Below, one piece after another: positions 9,172 through 17,146 of a stretch of 64,000 bases of DNA. The notes under the pieces were generated by a model that saw only the letters and a list, made by a program, of their open reading frames with translations, was not told where the DNA came from and searched no databases. Where the stretch lies: the NCBI RefSeq assembly GCF_019050325.1, contig NZ_VOMB01000010.1, forward strand, positions 186,001 through 250,000, given 5' to 3'. The translations under genes and the position numbers were made by a program. The DNA is from [Mycobacterium] fortunisiensis (GTDB lineage Bacteria; Actinomycetota; Actinomycetes; Mycobacteriales; Mycobacteriaceae). Each line of letters begins with the position of its first letter. Position 1 is the stretch's first letter.

Positions 9172-9476
9172 GGATACCCCTTTTGTTCAGTGAAAACATG
9201 CAGTGGAAAATGACGTGTTAGTTAGCTGGTGTAATGAGCTGGCGCCGACTGTACGCCGCGAATCTGAAGACCGCCTTAGTCCGGCCATCCGGCCATTCGG
9301 CGGAGGCGCCCGCACGGCCCTCCTCAGGGCCAACTGTTACTCTCGTAGACTGTTTGACGGCTGAGTTCGCAGGCTGTGCGCCTGCAGGCGGCCGGACATG
9401 ACTTGACCATTGACGCTGGCTCCACCCAGCCCCGTTTGGCACGCCGCGCTGAGAGGTCGGCTGCGCAGGAGGAAGA
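9172..9476. other. Divergent intergenic region between methyltransferases and secY
   Basis: About 305 bases without a gene. It must hold the promoters of the methyltransferase operon and of secY, but no pair of -10/-35 elements is convincing. A perfect 6-base hairpin (GCAGGC, loop TGTGC, GCCTGC) lies at 9369-9385 in the presumed secY leader. A strong Shine-Dalgarno AGGAGG at 9468-9473 precedes the GTG of secY. Confidence 0.5.
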
Positions 9477-10802
9477 GTGCTTTCGGCTTTCATCTCATCG
9501 CTGCGGACGGCCGACCTCAGACGCAAGATCCTGTTCACGTTGGGCCTGGTGATCCTGTACCGGGCCGGTGCATCGATCCCGTCGCCCGGGGTCAATTACC
9601 CGAACGTGCAGAAGTGCATCGAGCAGGTCAGCGGCGGAGATTCGGCGCAGATCTACTCGCTGATCAACCTGTTCTCCGGCGGCGCGCTGCTGCAGCTGAC
9701 CGTGTTCGCGGTGGGCGTCATGCCCTACATCACCGCCAGCATCATCGTGCAGCTGCTGGTCGTGGTGATCCCGCGGTTCGAGCAGCTGCAGAAGGAAGGC
9801 CAGGCCGGTCAGGCCAAGATGACGCAGTACACGCGTTATCTCTCGATCGCGCTGGCGATCCTGCAGGCCACCAGCATCGTGGCGCTGGCCGCCAACGGTG
9901 GTCTGCTGCAGGGCTGCAATCTCGACATCATCCAGGACAGCTCGATCTTCGGCCTGATCGTGATCGTGCTGGTGATGACCGCCGGCGCCGCCCTGGTGAT
10001 GTGGATGGGCGAGCTGGTCACCGAGCGCGGCATCGGTAACGGCATGTCGCTGCTGATCTTCGCCGGTATCGCCGCACGGATCCCGTCCGAGGGCCAGACC
10101 ATCCTGGAGAGCCGCGGCGGCCTGGTGTTCACCGCAGTCGTCGCCGCGACGCTGCTGATCATCGTCGGTGTGGTGTTCGTCGAGCAGGGTCAGCGCCGCA
10201 TCCCGGTCCAGTACGCCAAGCGCATGGTCGGCCGCAAGATGTACGGCGGCACGTCCACCTACCTGCCGCTGAAGGTCAACCAGGCCGGCGTCATCCCGGT
10301 GATCTTCGCGTCCTCCCTGATCTACATCCCGCACCTGATCACCCAGCTGATCCAGAGCGGAAGCTCCAACCCCGGCTCGGGCTGGTGGGACAAATTCGTC
10401 GCCGACTACCTGACCAACCCGGCAGACCCGGTGTACATCGCGATCTACTTCGCCCTGATCGTGTTCTTCACGTACTTCTACGTGTCGATCACCTTCAACC
10501 CCGACGAGCGTGCCGACGAGATGAAGAAGTTCGGCGGGTTCATCCCGGGCATCCGGCCGGGCAAGCCGACCGCGGACTACCTGCGGTACGTGCTCAGCCG
10601 CATCACCCTGCCCGGCTCGATCTACCTGGGTGTCATCGCCGTCCTGCCCAACCTGTTCCTGGAGATCGGAAACACCGGCTCGGTACAGAATCTGCCGTTC
10701 GGCGGAACCGCGGTTCTCATCATGATCGGTGTCGGCTTGGATACCGTCAAACAGATCGAGAGCCAGCTCATGCAACGTAACTACGAAGGGTTCCTGAAGT
10801 GA
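9477..10802 (+). CDS. secY: Preprotein translocase subunit SecY
   Basis: 441 residues with ten predicted membrane spans, the central pore of the Sec translocon. Family landmarks are the N-terminal [18 protein letters not shown], the plug/TM2 region with [28 protein letters not shown], cytoplasmic loop residues around [14 protein letters not shown] and [17 protein letters not shown], and the C-terminal [12 protein letters not shown]. The GTG start has a close AGGAGG. It heads the overlapping secY-adk-map operon, a remnant of the bacterial spc operon and syntenic with Rv0732-Rv0734. Confidence 0.98.
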   Translation: MLSAFISSLRTADLRRKILFTLGLVILYRAGASIPSPGVNYPNVQKCIEQVSGGDSAQIYSLINLFSGGALLQLTVFAVGVMPYITASIIVQLLVVVIPRFEQLQKEGQAGQAKMTQYTRYLSIALAILQATSIVALAANGGLLQGCNLDIIQDSSIFGLIVIVLVMTAGAALVMWMGELVTERGIGNGMSLLIFAGIAARIPSEGQTILESRGGLVFTAVVAATLLIIVGVVFVEQGQRRIPVQYAKRMVGRKMYGGTSTYLPLKVNQAGVIPVIFASSLIYIPHLITQLIQSGSSNPGSGWWDKFVADYLTNPADPVYIAIYFALIVFFTYFYVSITFNPDERADEMKKFGGFIPGIRPGKPTADYLRYVLSRITLPGSIYLGVIAVLPNLFLEIGNTGSVQNLPFGGTAVLIMIGVGLDTVKQIESQLMQRNYEGFLK

Positions 10803-11344
10803 GAGTCGTCCTACTCGGACCGCCCGGAGCGGGCAAAGGCACGCAGGCAGAGAAGCTGTCCGAGAAGCTCGGCATCCCGCAGATCTCCACCGGCGACCTG
10901 TTCCGCAAGAACATCGGTGACGGCACCCCACTGGGCCTGGAGGCCAAGCGTTACCTGGACGCCGGCGACTTGGTGCCCGCCGAGCTGACCAACCGGCTCG
11001 TCGAGGACCGGATCGACCAAGAGGACGCGGCTGCTGGGTTTATTCTCGACGGCTACCCGCGCTCCGTCGAGCAGGCCGGAGCCCTGCGCGACATGCTCGC
11101 CGCCCGTAACACCAAGCTGGATGCGGTGGTCGAGTTCCAGGTGTCCGAGGACGAGTTGCTGACCCGGTTGAAGGGCCGCGGCCGCGCCGACGACACCGAT
11201 GAGGTGATCCGCAACCGGATGAAGGTCTACCGCGAAGAGACCGAACCGCTGCTGGAGTACTACCGCGACGATCTGAAGACCGTGGACGCGGTGGGCGCGC
11301 TGGACGAGGTGTTCGCCCGCGCGTTGCACGCCCTGGGTAAGTGA
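10799..11344 (+). CDS. adk: Adenylate kinase
   Basis: 181 residues that catalyse ATP + AMP = 2 ADP in the cytosol. The P-loop [10 protein letters not shown] is at residues 7-16, the AMP-binding STGDLFR follows, then [10 protein letters not shown] and the arginine-rich [13 protein letters not shown]. The lid is short and lacks zinc cysteines, so this is the short-type enzyme known from M. tuberculosis. The GTG start overlaps the secY stop (GTGA), and the stop overlaps map in the same way. Confidence 0.98.
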   Translation: MRVVLLGPPGAGKGTQAEKLSEKLGIPQISTGDLFRKNIGDGTPLGLEAKRYLDAGDLVPAELTNRLVEDRIDQEDAAAGFILDGYPRSVEQAGALRDMLAARNTKLDAVVEFQVSEDELLTRLKGRGRADDTDEVIRNRMKVYREETEPLLEYYRDDLKTVDAVGALDEVFARALHALGK

Positions 11345-12138
11345 TCACTTTGCCGGGGTTGCGCAAGCGCAGGGTCGTCGCGCAGCGCAGTGCCGGAGAA
11401 CTGGACGCGATGGCGGTGGCCGGGGCGCTCGTCGCCGCGGCGCTGCGCGCGGTCCGTGCCGCCGCGATACCCGGAGTCTCGACGCTGGAGCTCGACCAGA
11501 TCGCCGAATCGGTGATCCGGGACGGCGGCGGGGTGCCGTCGTTCCTCGGGTACCACGGATTCCCGGCCAGTATCTGCGCCTCGGTCAACGACCGTGTGGT
11601 GCACGGTATCCCCTCGGCCGGCGAGATCCTGGCCGCCGGTGACCTGGTGTCGATCGACTGCGGTGCGATCGTCGACGGGTGGCACGGCGACTCGGCCGTC
11701 ACCTTCGGCATCGGCACCCTGATCCCCGCGGACGACGCGCTGTCGGCGGCCACGAAAGCAGCTATGGAGGCCGGGATCGCCGCGATGCTGCCCGGTAACC
11801 GGCTCACCGACGTCTCGCACGCGATCGAGGTCGAGACCCACGCCGCCGAAGCCCGCGACGACCGGGCATACGGCATCGTCGACGGCTACGGCGGCCACGG
11901 CATCGGCCGCCAGATGCACATGGACCCGTTCCTGCCCAACGAGGGCGAGCCGGGACGCGGACCGTACCTGCAGCCCGGCTCGGTGCTGGCCATCGAACCG
12001 ATGCTCACCCTGGGCACCACCAAGACCCGCATCCTCGATGACGACTGGACCGTCGTCACCACCGACGGCAGCCGCGCCGCGCACTGGGAGCACACCGTCG
12101 CCGTCACCGAGGACGGGCCCCGAATCCTCACCCAGTGA
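11341..12138 (+). CDS. map: Methionine aminopeptidase, type I
   Basis: 265 residues that remove the initiator methionine from nascent proteins. The five metal ligands are visible: Asp in [14 protein letters not shown] (two), His in [12 protein letters not shown], Glu in AIEPMLTLG and Glu in [11 protein letters not shown]. The N-terminus lacks the SH3-like extension of the other mycobacterial paralogue. It is translationally coupled to adk (GTGA). The order secY-adk-map is the conserved actinobacterial one. Confidence 0.97.
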   Translation: MITLPGLRKRRVVAQRSAGELDAMAVAGALVAAALRAVRAAAIPGVSTLELDQIAESVIRDGGGVPSFLGYHGFPASICASVNDRVVHGIPSAGEILAAGDLVSIDCGAIVDGWHGDSAVTFGIGTLIPADDALSAATKAAMEAGIAAMLPGNRLTDVSHAIEVETHAAEARDDRAYGIVDGYGGHGIGRQMHMDPFLPNEGEPGRGPYLQPGSVLAIEPMLTLGTTKTRILDDDWTVVTTDGSRAAHWEHTVAVTEDGPRILTQ

Positions 12139-12183
12139 CCCGGCGCGCCAAGGCTGGCGCGTTCGGCCGGGTAACGGTTGTAA

Positions 12184-12211
12184 TGAACCGGATCACCACC
12201 ATCGTCGTGTC
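12184..12211 (+). promoter_or_regulatory. SigL-type promoter of sigL-rslA
   Basis: TGAACC at 12184-12189 and CGTGTC at 12206-12211 with a 16-base spacer match the published SigL consensus (TGAACC, 16-18 bases, CGTgtc) exactly. The start of the sigma gene is 18 bases downstream, with GGAGGTAGGG as ribosome binding site. This predicts that SigL transcribes its own operon, as it does in M. tuberculosis. Confidence 0.8.
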
Positions 12212-12228
12212 ACTGACGGAGGTAGGGA

Positions 12229-12855
12229 ATGGACGATCCGGAAACGGCGATGATGCGGGCGCTCTACGACGAGCACGCTGCCGCGCTCTGGCGTTATGCC
12301 CTGCGGCTCACCGGGGACCGGGCCAGGGCCGAGGACGTGGTGCAGGAGACGCTGCTGCGGGCCTGGCGGCATCGGCCCGACGGTCTCCACGCAAGCGCTC
12401 AATCGCAGCCTGATGGTCTTCGCGCAAGCGCTCATCCGCAGCCTGATGGTCTTCGCGCAAGCGCTCATCCGGCCGACGCCGCGCCCGGATACGACCGATC
12501 CCCACGGGCCTGGTTGTTCACCGTGGCCCGCAACATGATCATCGATGAACGTCGCAGCGCCAGGTTTCGCAACGAAACCGGGGTGGCCGACCCCGAACAG
12601 GTGGCCGACCATGCCGGCACGTCCGGCGTACCGGACCAGGTGGACACCGCACTGGATCGAATCCTGTTGAGCACGGCCCTGGGGGAGCTCTCTGCCGAAC
12701 ACCGCGCGGTGGTCCGGCGGGCGTACTACCAGGGCTGGTCCACGGGGCAGATCGCCGAGGACCTACAGATACCCGAGGGCACCGTGAAGTCGCGGCTGCA
12801 CTACGCGGTACGCGCACTGAGACTCAACCTGCAAGAGATGGGGGTGACACGATGA
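12229..12855 (+). CDS. sigL: ECF sigma factor, SigL orthologue with an in-frame repeat insertion
   Basis: 208 residues of the SigK/SigL type of ECF sigma factor. Region 2 is ALYDEHAAALWRYALRLTGD to AEDVVQETLLRAWRH, continuing in RAWLFTVARNMIIDERR; region 4 is LSAEHRAVVRRAYYQGWS to GTVKSRLHYAVRAL. The M. tuberculosis protein is about 30 residues shorter. The extra length comes from three copies of an 11-residue repeat (consensus DGLRASAHPQP) placed between regions 2.2 and 2.3. It overlaps its anti-sigma gene (ATGA) and directs RNA polymerase to TGAACC/CGTgtc promoters. Confidence 0.92.
   Translation: MDDPETAMMRALYDEHAAALWRYALRLTGDRARAEDVVQETLLRAWRHRPDGLHASAQSQPDGLRASAHPQPDGLRASAHPADAAPGYDRSPRAWLFTVARNMIIDERRSARFRNETGVADPEQVADHAGTSGVPDQVDTALDRILLSTALGELSAEHRAVVRRAYYQGWSTGQIAEDLQIPEGTVKSRLHYAVRALRLNLQEMGVTR
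12379..12471 (+). repeat. 33-base tandem repeat (2.8 copies) inside sigL
   Basis: Three units begin at 12379, 12412 and 12445. Units 2 and 3 are identical over the 27 bases of unit 3, while unit 1 differs at a few positions. The period of 33 keeps the reading frame and encodes DGLHASAQSQP, DGLRASAHPQP and DGLRASAHP. Such a minisatellite can gain or lose copies by slippage without breaking the gene. Confidence 0.9.
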
Positions 12856-13589
12856 CACAGTTCGGTGTGCCCCACCTCCCTGACCCGGTGGAATCCAACC
12901 GCTACCGGACCTGGGACGCGGCGTACGTGCTGGGATCGCTGGACGGCAGCGAGCGACGCGAGTACGAGGCCCATCTGGAGGGCTGCGAGCGGTGCCGCGC
13001 CGCGGTGGCCGAATTGAGCGGCATGCCCGCGCTGCTGGCCATGCTCGACCTCGACGACGTGCTCGCCCTGGAATCCGAGCAGCCCGATCCGCCGCTGCGG
13101 CCCGAGGTGCTGGAGTCCGTGCTGGCCACGGTGAGCTGGCGGCGGCGCCGGTCGCGGTGGGTGACCACGGCCGCGGTCGGGGTGGCCGCGGTGCTGCTGG
13201 CCCTCGGGGTGCTGATCGGGATCCGGCCCGAGGTGGTCGGTCTGCACCGCGGGACCGCAGCGCAGCAGAGCGCGCAGATGATGGCGATGTCGAAGGTGTC
13301 CGACACACCGATCAACGCCAGCATCGCGATGAGCAGCTATGCCTGGGGCACCCGCATCGACATGGCCTGCAGCTACGGCAACTGGGGCAAGCAGGACGCC
13401 CCGCCGCAGAACCTGGGCATGGTGGTGATCGGCCGCGACGGCAGCCGTGAGGAGATCGCCACCTGGCTGGGGCTGTCCGGGGCCACCGCGCTGCCCAGCG
13501 CCAACACCCAGAAGGCGATGGACGACATCGCCGCCGTACAACTGGTCACCTCGCCCGACGGCAAGGTGCTGCTGGAAAAGCAGCTCTGA
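12852..13589 (+). CDS. rslA: Anti-sigma factor RslA, zinc-binding type
   Basis: 245 residues. The cytosolic N-terminal domain carries the zinc anti-sigma motif HLEGCERCR (H-x3-C-x2-C, around residue 37), which holds SigL and can release it on oxidation. One transmembrane helix (TTAAVGVAAVLLALGVLIG) follows near residue 115, then an extracytoplasmic domain of about 110 residues with a pair AWGTRIDMACSYG/WLGLSG. It is coupled to sigL by an ATGA overlap, matching Rv0735-Rv0736. A large inverted repeat lies just after its stop. Confidence 0.92.
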   Translation: MTQFGVPHLPDPVESNRYRTWDAAYVLGSLDGSERREYEAHLEGCERCRAAVAELSGMPALLAMLDLDDVLALESEQPDPPLRPEVLESVLATVSWRRRRSRWVTTAAVGVAAVLLALGVLIGIRPEVVGLHRGTAAQQSAQMMAMSKVSDTPINASIAMSSYAWGTRIDMACSYGNWGKQDAPPQNLGMVVIGRDGSREEIATWLGLSGATALPSANTQKAMDDIAAVQLVTSPDGKVLLEKQL

Positions 13590-13603
13590 CTTTCCTTCTC
13601 CTG

Positions 13604-13666
13604 CGCCGAAACCGCATTCCAGCAGGTCGCCACTCGCACTTTGGCGGCCGGAATGCGGTTTCGGCG
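13604..13666. terminator. 17-base inverted repeat after rslA
   Basis: The arms 13604-13620 and 13650-13666 are perfect complements over 17 bases (beginning CGCCGAAACC), with a 29-base loop that itself has short complementary ends (CGCCA/TGGCG). No T-tract follows, so it is not a textbook intrinsic terminator. It may still stop or protect the sigL-rslA transcript, or be a copy of a dispersed palindromic element. It ends eight bases before the -35 of the next gene's promoter. Confidence 0.5.
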
Positions 13667-13673
13667 GTTTGGT

Positions 13674-13701
13674 TGAACCGTTCCCGACGTTCGGTCGTAT
13701 C
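13674..13701 (+). promoter_or_regulatory. Second SigL-type promoter, before the TPP-enzyme cluster
   Basis: TGAACC at 13674-13679 and CGTATC at 13696-13701 are separated by 16 bases, the same -35 and spacing as the sigL promoter and one mismatch in the -10. The ATG of the TPP enzyme is 30 bases downstream at 13732. This suggests that the four following genes belong to the SigL regulon. Confidence 0.6.
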
Positions 13702-13731
13702 ACTGGACAGAACGCGGAAGTGGGTGAGGCG

Positions 13732-15438
13732 ATGGCCGGCCGGGGCAGGGTGGTGGACCACATCGTCGGCGTGCTGGCCGCCGAGAAGATCTCGCACATC
13801 TTCGGCGTGGACGGCGCGAACATCGAAGACCTCTACGATGCGGCGCACAGCCGTGACGACATCACCGCGGTGCTGGCCAAGCACGAATTCTGCGCTGCCA
13901 CAATGGCTGACGGCTACAGCCGCAGTGGCGCCGGGATCGGCGTGGTGGCCGCGACCTCCGGTGGCGGCGCGCTGAACACGGTGGCCGGGCTCGGCGAGGC
14001 GCTGGCCAGCCGGGTGCCGGTATTGGCACTCGTCGGTCAGGCGCCGACGGCACTCGAGGGCCGCGGCGCCTTCCAGGACACCAGCGGAGCCAACGGCAGC
14101 CTCGACGCGCACGCGCTGTTCTCGGCCGTCTCGGTGTACTGCCGGCGGGTGTGTGCACCCGGCGACATCGTGACCGCGCTGCCCGAGGCAGTCGCCGCGG
14201 CACGCACCGGCGGCCCGGCGGTGCTGTTGTTGCCCAAGGACATTCAGCAGGCCGACCTCGCGGGCGTCCTCGACGGCGGCGGGTGTGTCATCCGGCGGCC
14301 GGTCCGCCACGGCGATCTGAGCCCGCTCGTGCAGGCACTGACCGAGGCTGACGGCCCGGTCACGATCATCGCCGGCGAACAGGTGGCCCGCGACGACGCC
14401 CGGGCCGAACTGGAACGCCTGCGGGCCGTGCTGCGGGCGCAGGTGGCGACGGTGCCCGATGCCAAAGATGTCGCCGGCGGCGCGGTCCCGACGCTCGGGG
14501 TCACCGGTGTGATGGGCCATCCCGGGGTGGTCGCCGCCGCGTCGCGCAGCGCGACGTGCCTGCTGGTCGGTACCAGGATGACGGTGACGGCCCGGGCCGG
14601 TCTCGATGCGACCCTGGAGCGGGTGCCGACGTATTCGATCGGCGCAGCGCTGCCCTACCCGTCGTGCACTCATGTGCACTCCGAGGATCTACGGGTGTCA
14701 CTGGCCGAGGTGGCGCGGATGGTGTCCGGGTTGGGACTTGCCGCAACGGTGCCGGATCTGGTGGGGCACACGGAATTACGGCCCCCGGCGTATGACGGCC
14801 CCGGTATCCGCTACCGCGACGCGCTGAGTGCACTCGATGCGGCCCTGCCGGATGACACCGACATCGTGGTCGACGCGGGCAATGTCGGCGCGGCGACCAT
14901 CCACTACCTGCCGGCCCGCCGGGACGGGCGTTTCCTGGTGGCGCTCGGGATGGGCGGGATGGGCTACAGCTTCGGTGCGGGAATCGGGATGACGTTTCAC
15001 CGGGCCCGCACCCCGGGGACGGGTAGGCCCAGGCGCACCGTGGTGATCGCCGGGGACGGCTCATTCTTCATGCACGGCATGGAGATCCACACCGCGGTCC
15101 AGTACCGGCTGCCGATCACCTTCGTACTGTTCGACAACCACGCCCACGCCATGTGCGTCACCCGCGAGCAGTTGTTCTACGGCGACCGCTACTCCTACAA
15201 CAGGTTCGGGCCGAGCCGGCTGGGGGCCGGGCTGGCCACGATGTTCCCCGGCCTGCCCGCCGTCGATGTCCTCGAGCTCCGCGCACTGTCACCCGCGGTG
15301 CGAGCGGCGCTGGCGGCCGACGGCCCGTCGGTACTGAGCATTGAATGCTCGGCCGACGAAATCCCGCCCTTCGCCGCCTTTCTCACCCAGCCCACGATTG
15401 CCGAGGAGCCCAGATCCCATGTCACTACCTGCGCTTGA
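13732..15438 (+). CDS. Thiamine-diphosphate-dependent enzyme, acetolactate synthase/benzoylformate decarboxylase-like
   Basis: 568 residues with the three-domain POX/ALS layout. The catalytic Glu of the N-terminal domain is in LAKHEFCAATMADGYSR (about residue 49), and the TPP/Mg motif is GDGSFFMHGMEIHTAVQYRLPITFVLFDN near residue 440. It should decarboxylate a 2-keto acid and possibly ligate the resulting acyl anion. A close biosynthetic ilvB is unlikely: no small subunit is nearby. I chose the ATG at 13732, though GTG at 13720 is possible. It is the first gene of a tight four-gene run behind a SigL-type promoter and overlaps the next gene by 20 bases. Confidence 0.82.
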   Translation: MAGRGRVVDHIVGVLAAEKISHIFGVDGANIEDLYDAAHSRDDITAVLAKHEFCAATMADGYSRSGAGIGVVAATSGGGALNTVAGLGEALASRVPVLALVGQAPTALEGRGAFQDTSGANGSLDAHALFSAVSVYCRRVCAPGDIVTALPEAVAAARTGGPAVLLLPKDIQQADLAGVLDGGGCVIRRPVRHGDLSPLVQALTEADGPVTIIAGEQVARDDARAELERLRAVLRAQVATVPDAKDVAGGAVPTLGVTGVMGHPGVVAAASRSATCLLVGTRMTVTARAGLDATLERVPTYSIGAALPYPSCTHVHSEDLRVSLAEVARMVSGLGLAATVPDLVGHTELRPPAYDGPGIRYRDALSALDAALPDDTDIVVDAGNVGAATIHYLPARRDGRFLVALGMGGMGYSFGAGIGMTFHRARTPGTGRPRRTVVIAGDGSFFMHGMEIHTAVQYRLPITFVLFDNHAHAMCVTREQLFYGDRYSYNRFGPSRLGAGLATMFPGLPAVDVLELRALSPAVRAALAADGPSVLSIECSADEIPPFAAFLTQPTIAEEPRSHVTTCA

Positions 15439-16099
15439 AGACATCGCCATCCACCGCGGCAGCCGCACCCCGATCGACGGCCTGATCCGGATCGAGACCT
15501 CGCCGAAGGAGCAGGCCACCCCGCTCATCATGGACATGATGCGATCGGTCTACCCGCACGATCAGGTGTTCGGCCAGTACTGCACGGTCAACGACCTGAT
15601 CGACTGCCCACCAGACGAACTGTTCGACTACCTGTCCGACACCCGCTGTCTGGAGGAGTGGACCTACAGCCTGCGGGGTTTCACCCAGACCGAGGAACCC
15701 GGACTGTGGCTGGCCCACGACCGACTCGGCGCCGGGCCGGCCGGCCCGGGCAGCGAGATCTACACCCGCACCGTGGCCCACCGCGACGCGCGGACCGTCG
15801 ACTACCACTGCGCCTGGGATCAGGGCAAGCATCTGTGGATGATCTACCTGATGCGCGTCGTCGACGCGGAGGTGGTCCTGGACCGGCCGGGATCGGTTGT
15901 GCTGTGGACGAATTGCCATCATCCGTTCTACGACGAGAACCCCTATCCGGAGACCGCGCCGCCGGGACGGCCGGTTTGGGTGGGTGACTTCTGGGACATG
16001 TTCGGCCCCGGCCACCTGTTGGAGTTGCACAACCTCAAGGCAATCGTCGAGTACCGGCACCGAAACGGCCTGCCGGTCACCCCGGCCTGGATGAAGTAG
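15419..16099 (+). CDS. SRPBCC/START-like protein of the TPP-KAS III cluster
   Basis: 226 residues, soluble, no signal peptide. The segment TVNDLIDCPPDELFDYLSDTRCLEEWTYSLRGF resembles the entry of SRPBCC (Bet v1-like) domains found in polyketide cyclases, and later strands (GSEIYTRTVAHRDARTVDYHC, SVVLWTNCHHPFYDENPY) are compatible with that fold. Confidence in the fold is moderate. The start overlaps the TPP gene by 20 bases, and the next gene follows after 8 bases, so it belongs to the same pathway. A role as cyclase or product-binding protein is an inference. Confidence 0.55.
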   Translation: MSLPALEDIAIHRGSRTPIDGLIRIETSPKEQATPLIMDMMRSVYPHDQVFGQYCTVNDLIDCPPDELFDYLSDTRCLEEWTYSLRGFTQTEEPGLWLAHDRLGAGPAGPGSEIYTRTVAHRDARTVDYHCAWDQGKHLWMIYLMRVVDAEVVLDRPGSVVLWTNCHHPFYDENPYPETAPPGRPVWVGDFWDMFGPGHLLELHNLKAIVEYRHRNGLPVTPAWMK

Positions 16100-16107
16100 A
16101 CGCGCTC

Positions 16108-17145
16108 ATGTCCGACGAGAACCGCCCCGTCAGCCTCATCGACGTGTCCACGTACCTGCCCGGTGATCCGGTCGGCGCCGACTACTACGCCGGTTTTGCC
16201 GAAACCGACGCGCTGGCCGAGAACGTGATGTTCCGGGCGCCACGTTTCCGGCATCATGTGGCACCCGACGAAACCGCGATCGACATGATCGAACGCGCCG
16301 CGGCCGGGTTGATCGAACGTCACGGCGCCGACGTCGTCACCGGCGCCGATGTGCTGATCACCCACACCCAACTGCCCGACATGCCGTTCCACGGCGGCGG
16401 GGGCGGGATGGCGCACCGCCTCGGGATGGCCCCGACCTGGGTGATCGACCTGCACAACGGTGGTTGCGCCGCGTTCATCCTCGGTCTCAAGGTGGCCCGC
16501 ACCCTGTTGGGCGCGGGGGAGGGGCGAACCGCGCTGATCGCTGTCGCGCAGAACGCCGCGGGGACGGTCTTCGACCAACCTGACATCCGGCGCAAGGCGC
16601 AGGCCGCGGTGCCCGGTGACGGGGCCGCGGTGGGTCTGGTGACGGTGTCAGGCGCCGCACCGGTCCTCGACGTGGAATGCCGGACCTACGGCGAATACGC
16701 CGGGGATATGACGGTGGTGATGGACCCGCCGCGCAAGTGGTGGCAGGCCGGGCCCGGGCAGGCGTGCATCGGGTTCACCGAAAGCAAGATCACCAAGGTG
16801 CTGGCCCGGGGTAACCGGCAGGTGCCCGAGGTGTCCTATACGGTGTGCGACCGAATTGGGGTGGCGCCCAAGGACATCGACCTCTTCGTCACCAACCAGC
16901 CCAACCGGGTGTTCCTGCGCAATTGGCGTGAAGCCCTCGAGCTGGCACCCGAGCGACATGTCGACACTTTTGACGAGTGCGGAAACCTGTTCGCCGCAGG
17001 CGTTCCGGTCAACCTCGATCGGGCGGTGACGGCAGGGCGGGTGCAGCCCGGCGGCATCGTGCTCATGGCGGCCTTCGCCCACGCCGGCGACTTCGCGGCG
17101 GCGGCAGCGGTCCGCTGGGGTGGGCGCGCCGGAGAATGCAGTTGA
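16108..17145 (+). CDS. 3-oxoacyl-ACP synthase III-like protein with altered catalytic triad
   Basis: 345 residues of the KAS III (FabH) fold. The nucleophilic cysteine is in DLHNGGCAAFILG (about residue 124). Where FabH has the catalytic His of VPHQAN, this protein reads FVTNQPN, so His is replaced by Asn; the third residue, Asn, is kept in DECGNLFAAGVPV. C-terminal PGGIVLMAAFAHAGDFAAAAAVRW matches the family end. Loss of His argues against normal decarboxylative condensation with malonyl-ACP; acyl transfer or condensation by another route is possible. It sits between the SRPBCC and aminotransferase genes. Confidence 0.82.
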   Translation: MSDENRPVSLIDVSTYLPGDPVGADYYAGFAETDALAENVMFRAPRFRHHVAPDETAIDMIERAAAGLIERHGADVVTGADVLITHTQLPDMPFHGGGGGMAHRLGMAPTWVIDLHNGGCAAFILGLKVARTLLGAGEGRTALIAVAQNAAGTVFDQPDIRRKAQAAVPGDGAAVGLVTVSGAAPVLDVECRTYGEYAGDMTVVMDPPRKWWQAGPGQACIGFTESKITKVLARGNRQVPEVSYTVCDRIGVAPKDIDLFVTNQPNRVFLRNWREALELAPERHVDTFDECGNLFAAGVPVNLDRAVTAGRVQPGGIVLMAAFAHAGDFAAAAAVRWGGRAGECS

Positions 17146-17146
17146 G

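Noticed and set aside
9495..10931. Open frame of 478 codons opposite secY and adk
   Set aside because: Its His/Asp/Gln-rich composition is the usual shadow of a membrane protein gene; secY is certain.
12379..12471. Direct repeats considered as a CRISPR-like array
   Set aside because: Units are adjacent without spacers, keep the reading frame and lie inside a gene; there are no cas genes.
13447..13731. N-terminal extension of the TPP enzyme to 13447
   Set aside because: It would overlap rslA, run through a 17-base inverted repeat and include the SigL-type promoter; the added residues are Arg/Pro-rich noise.
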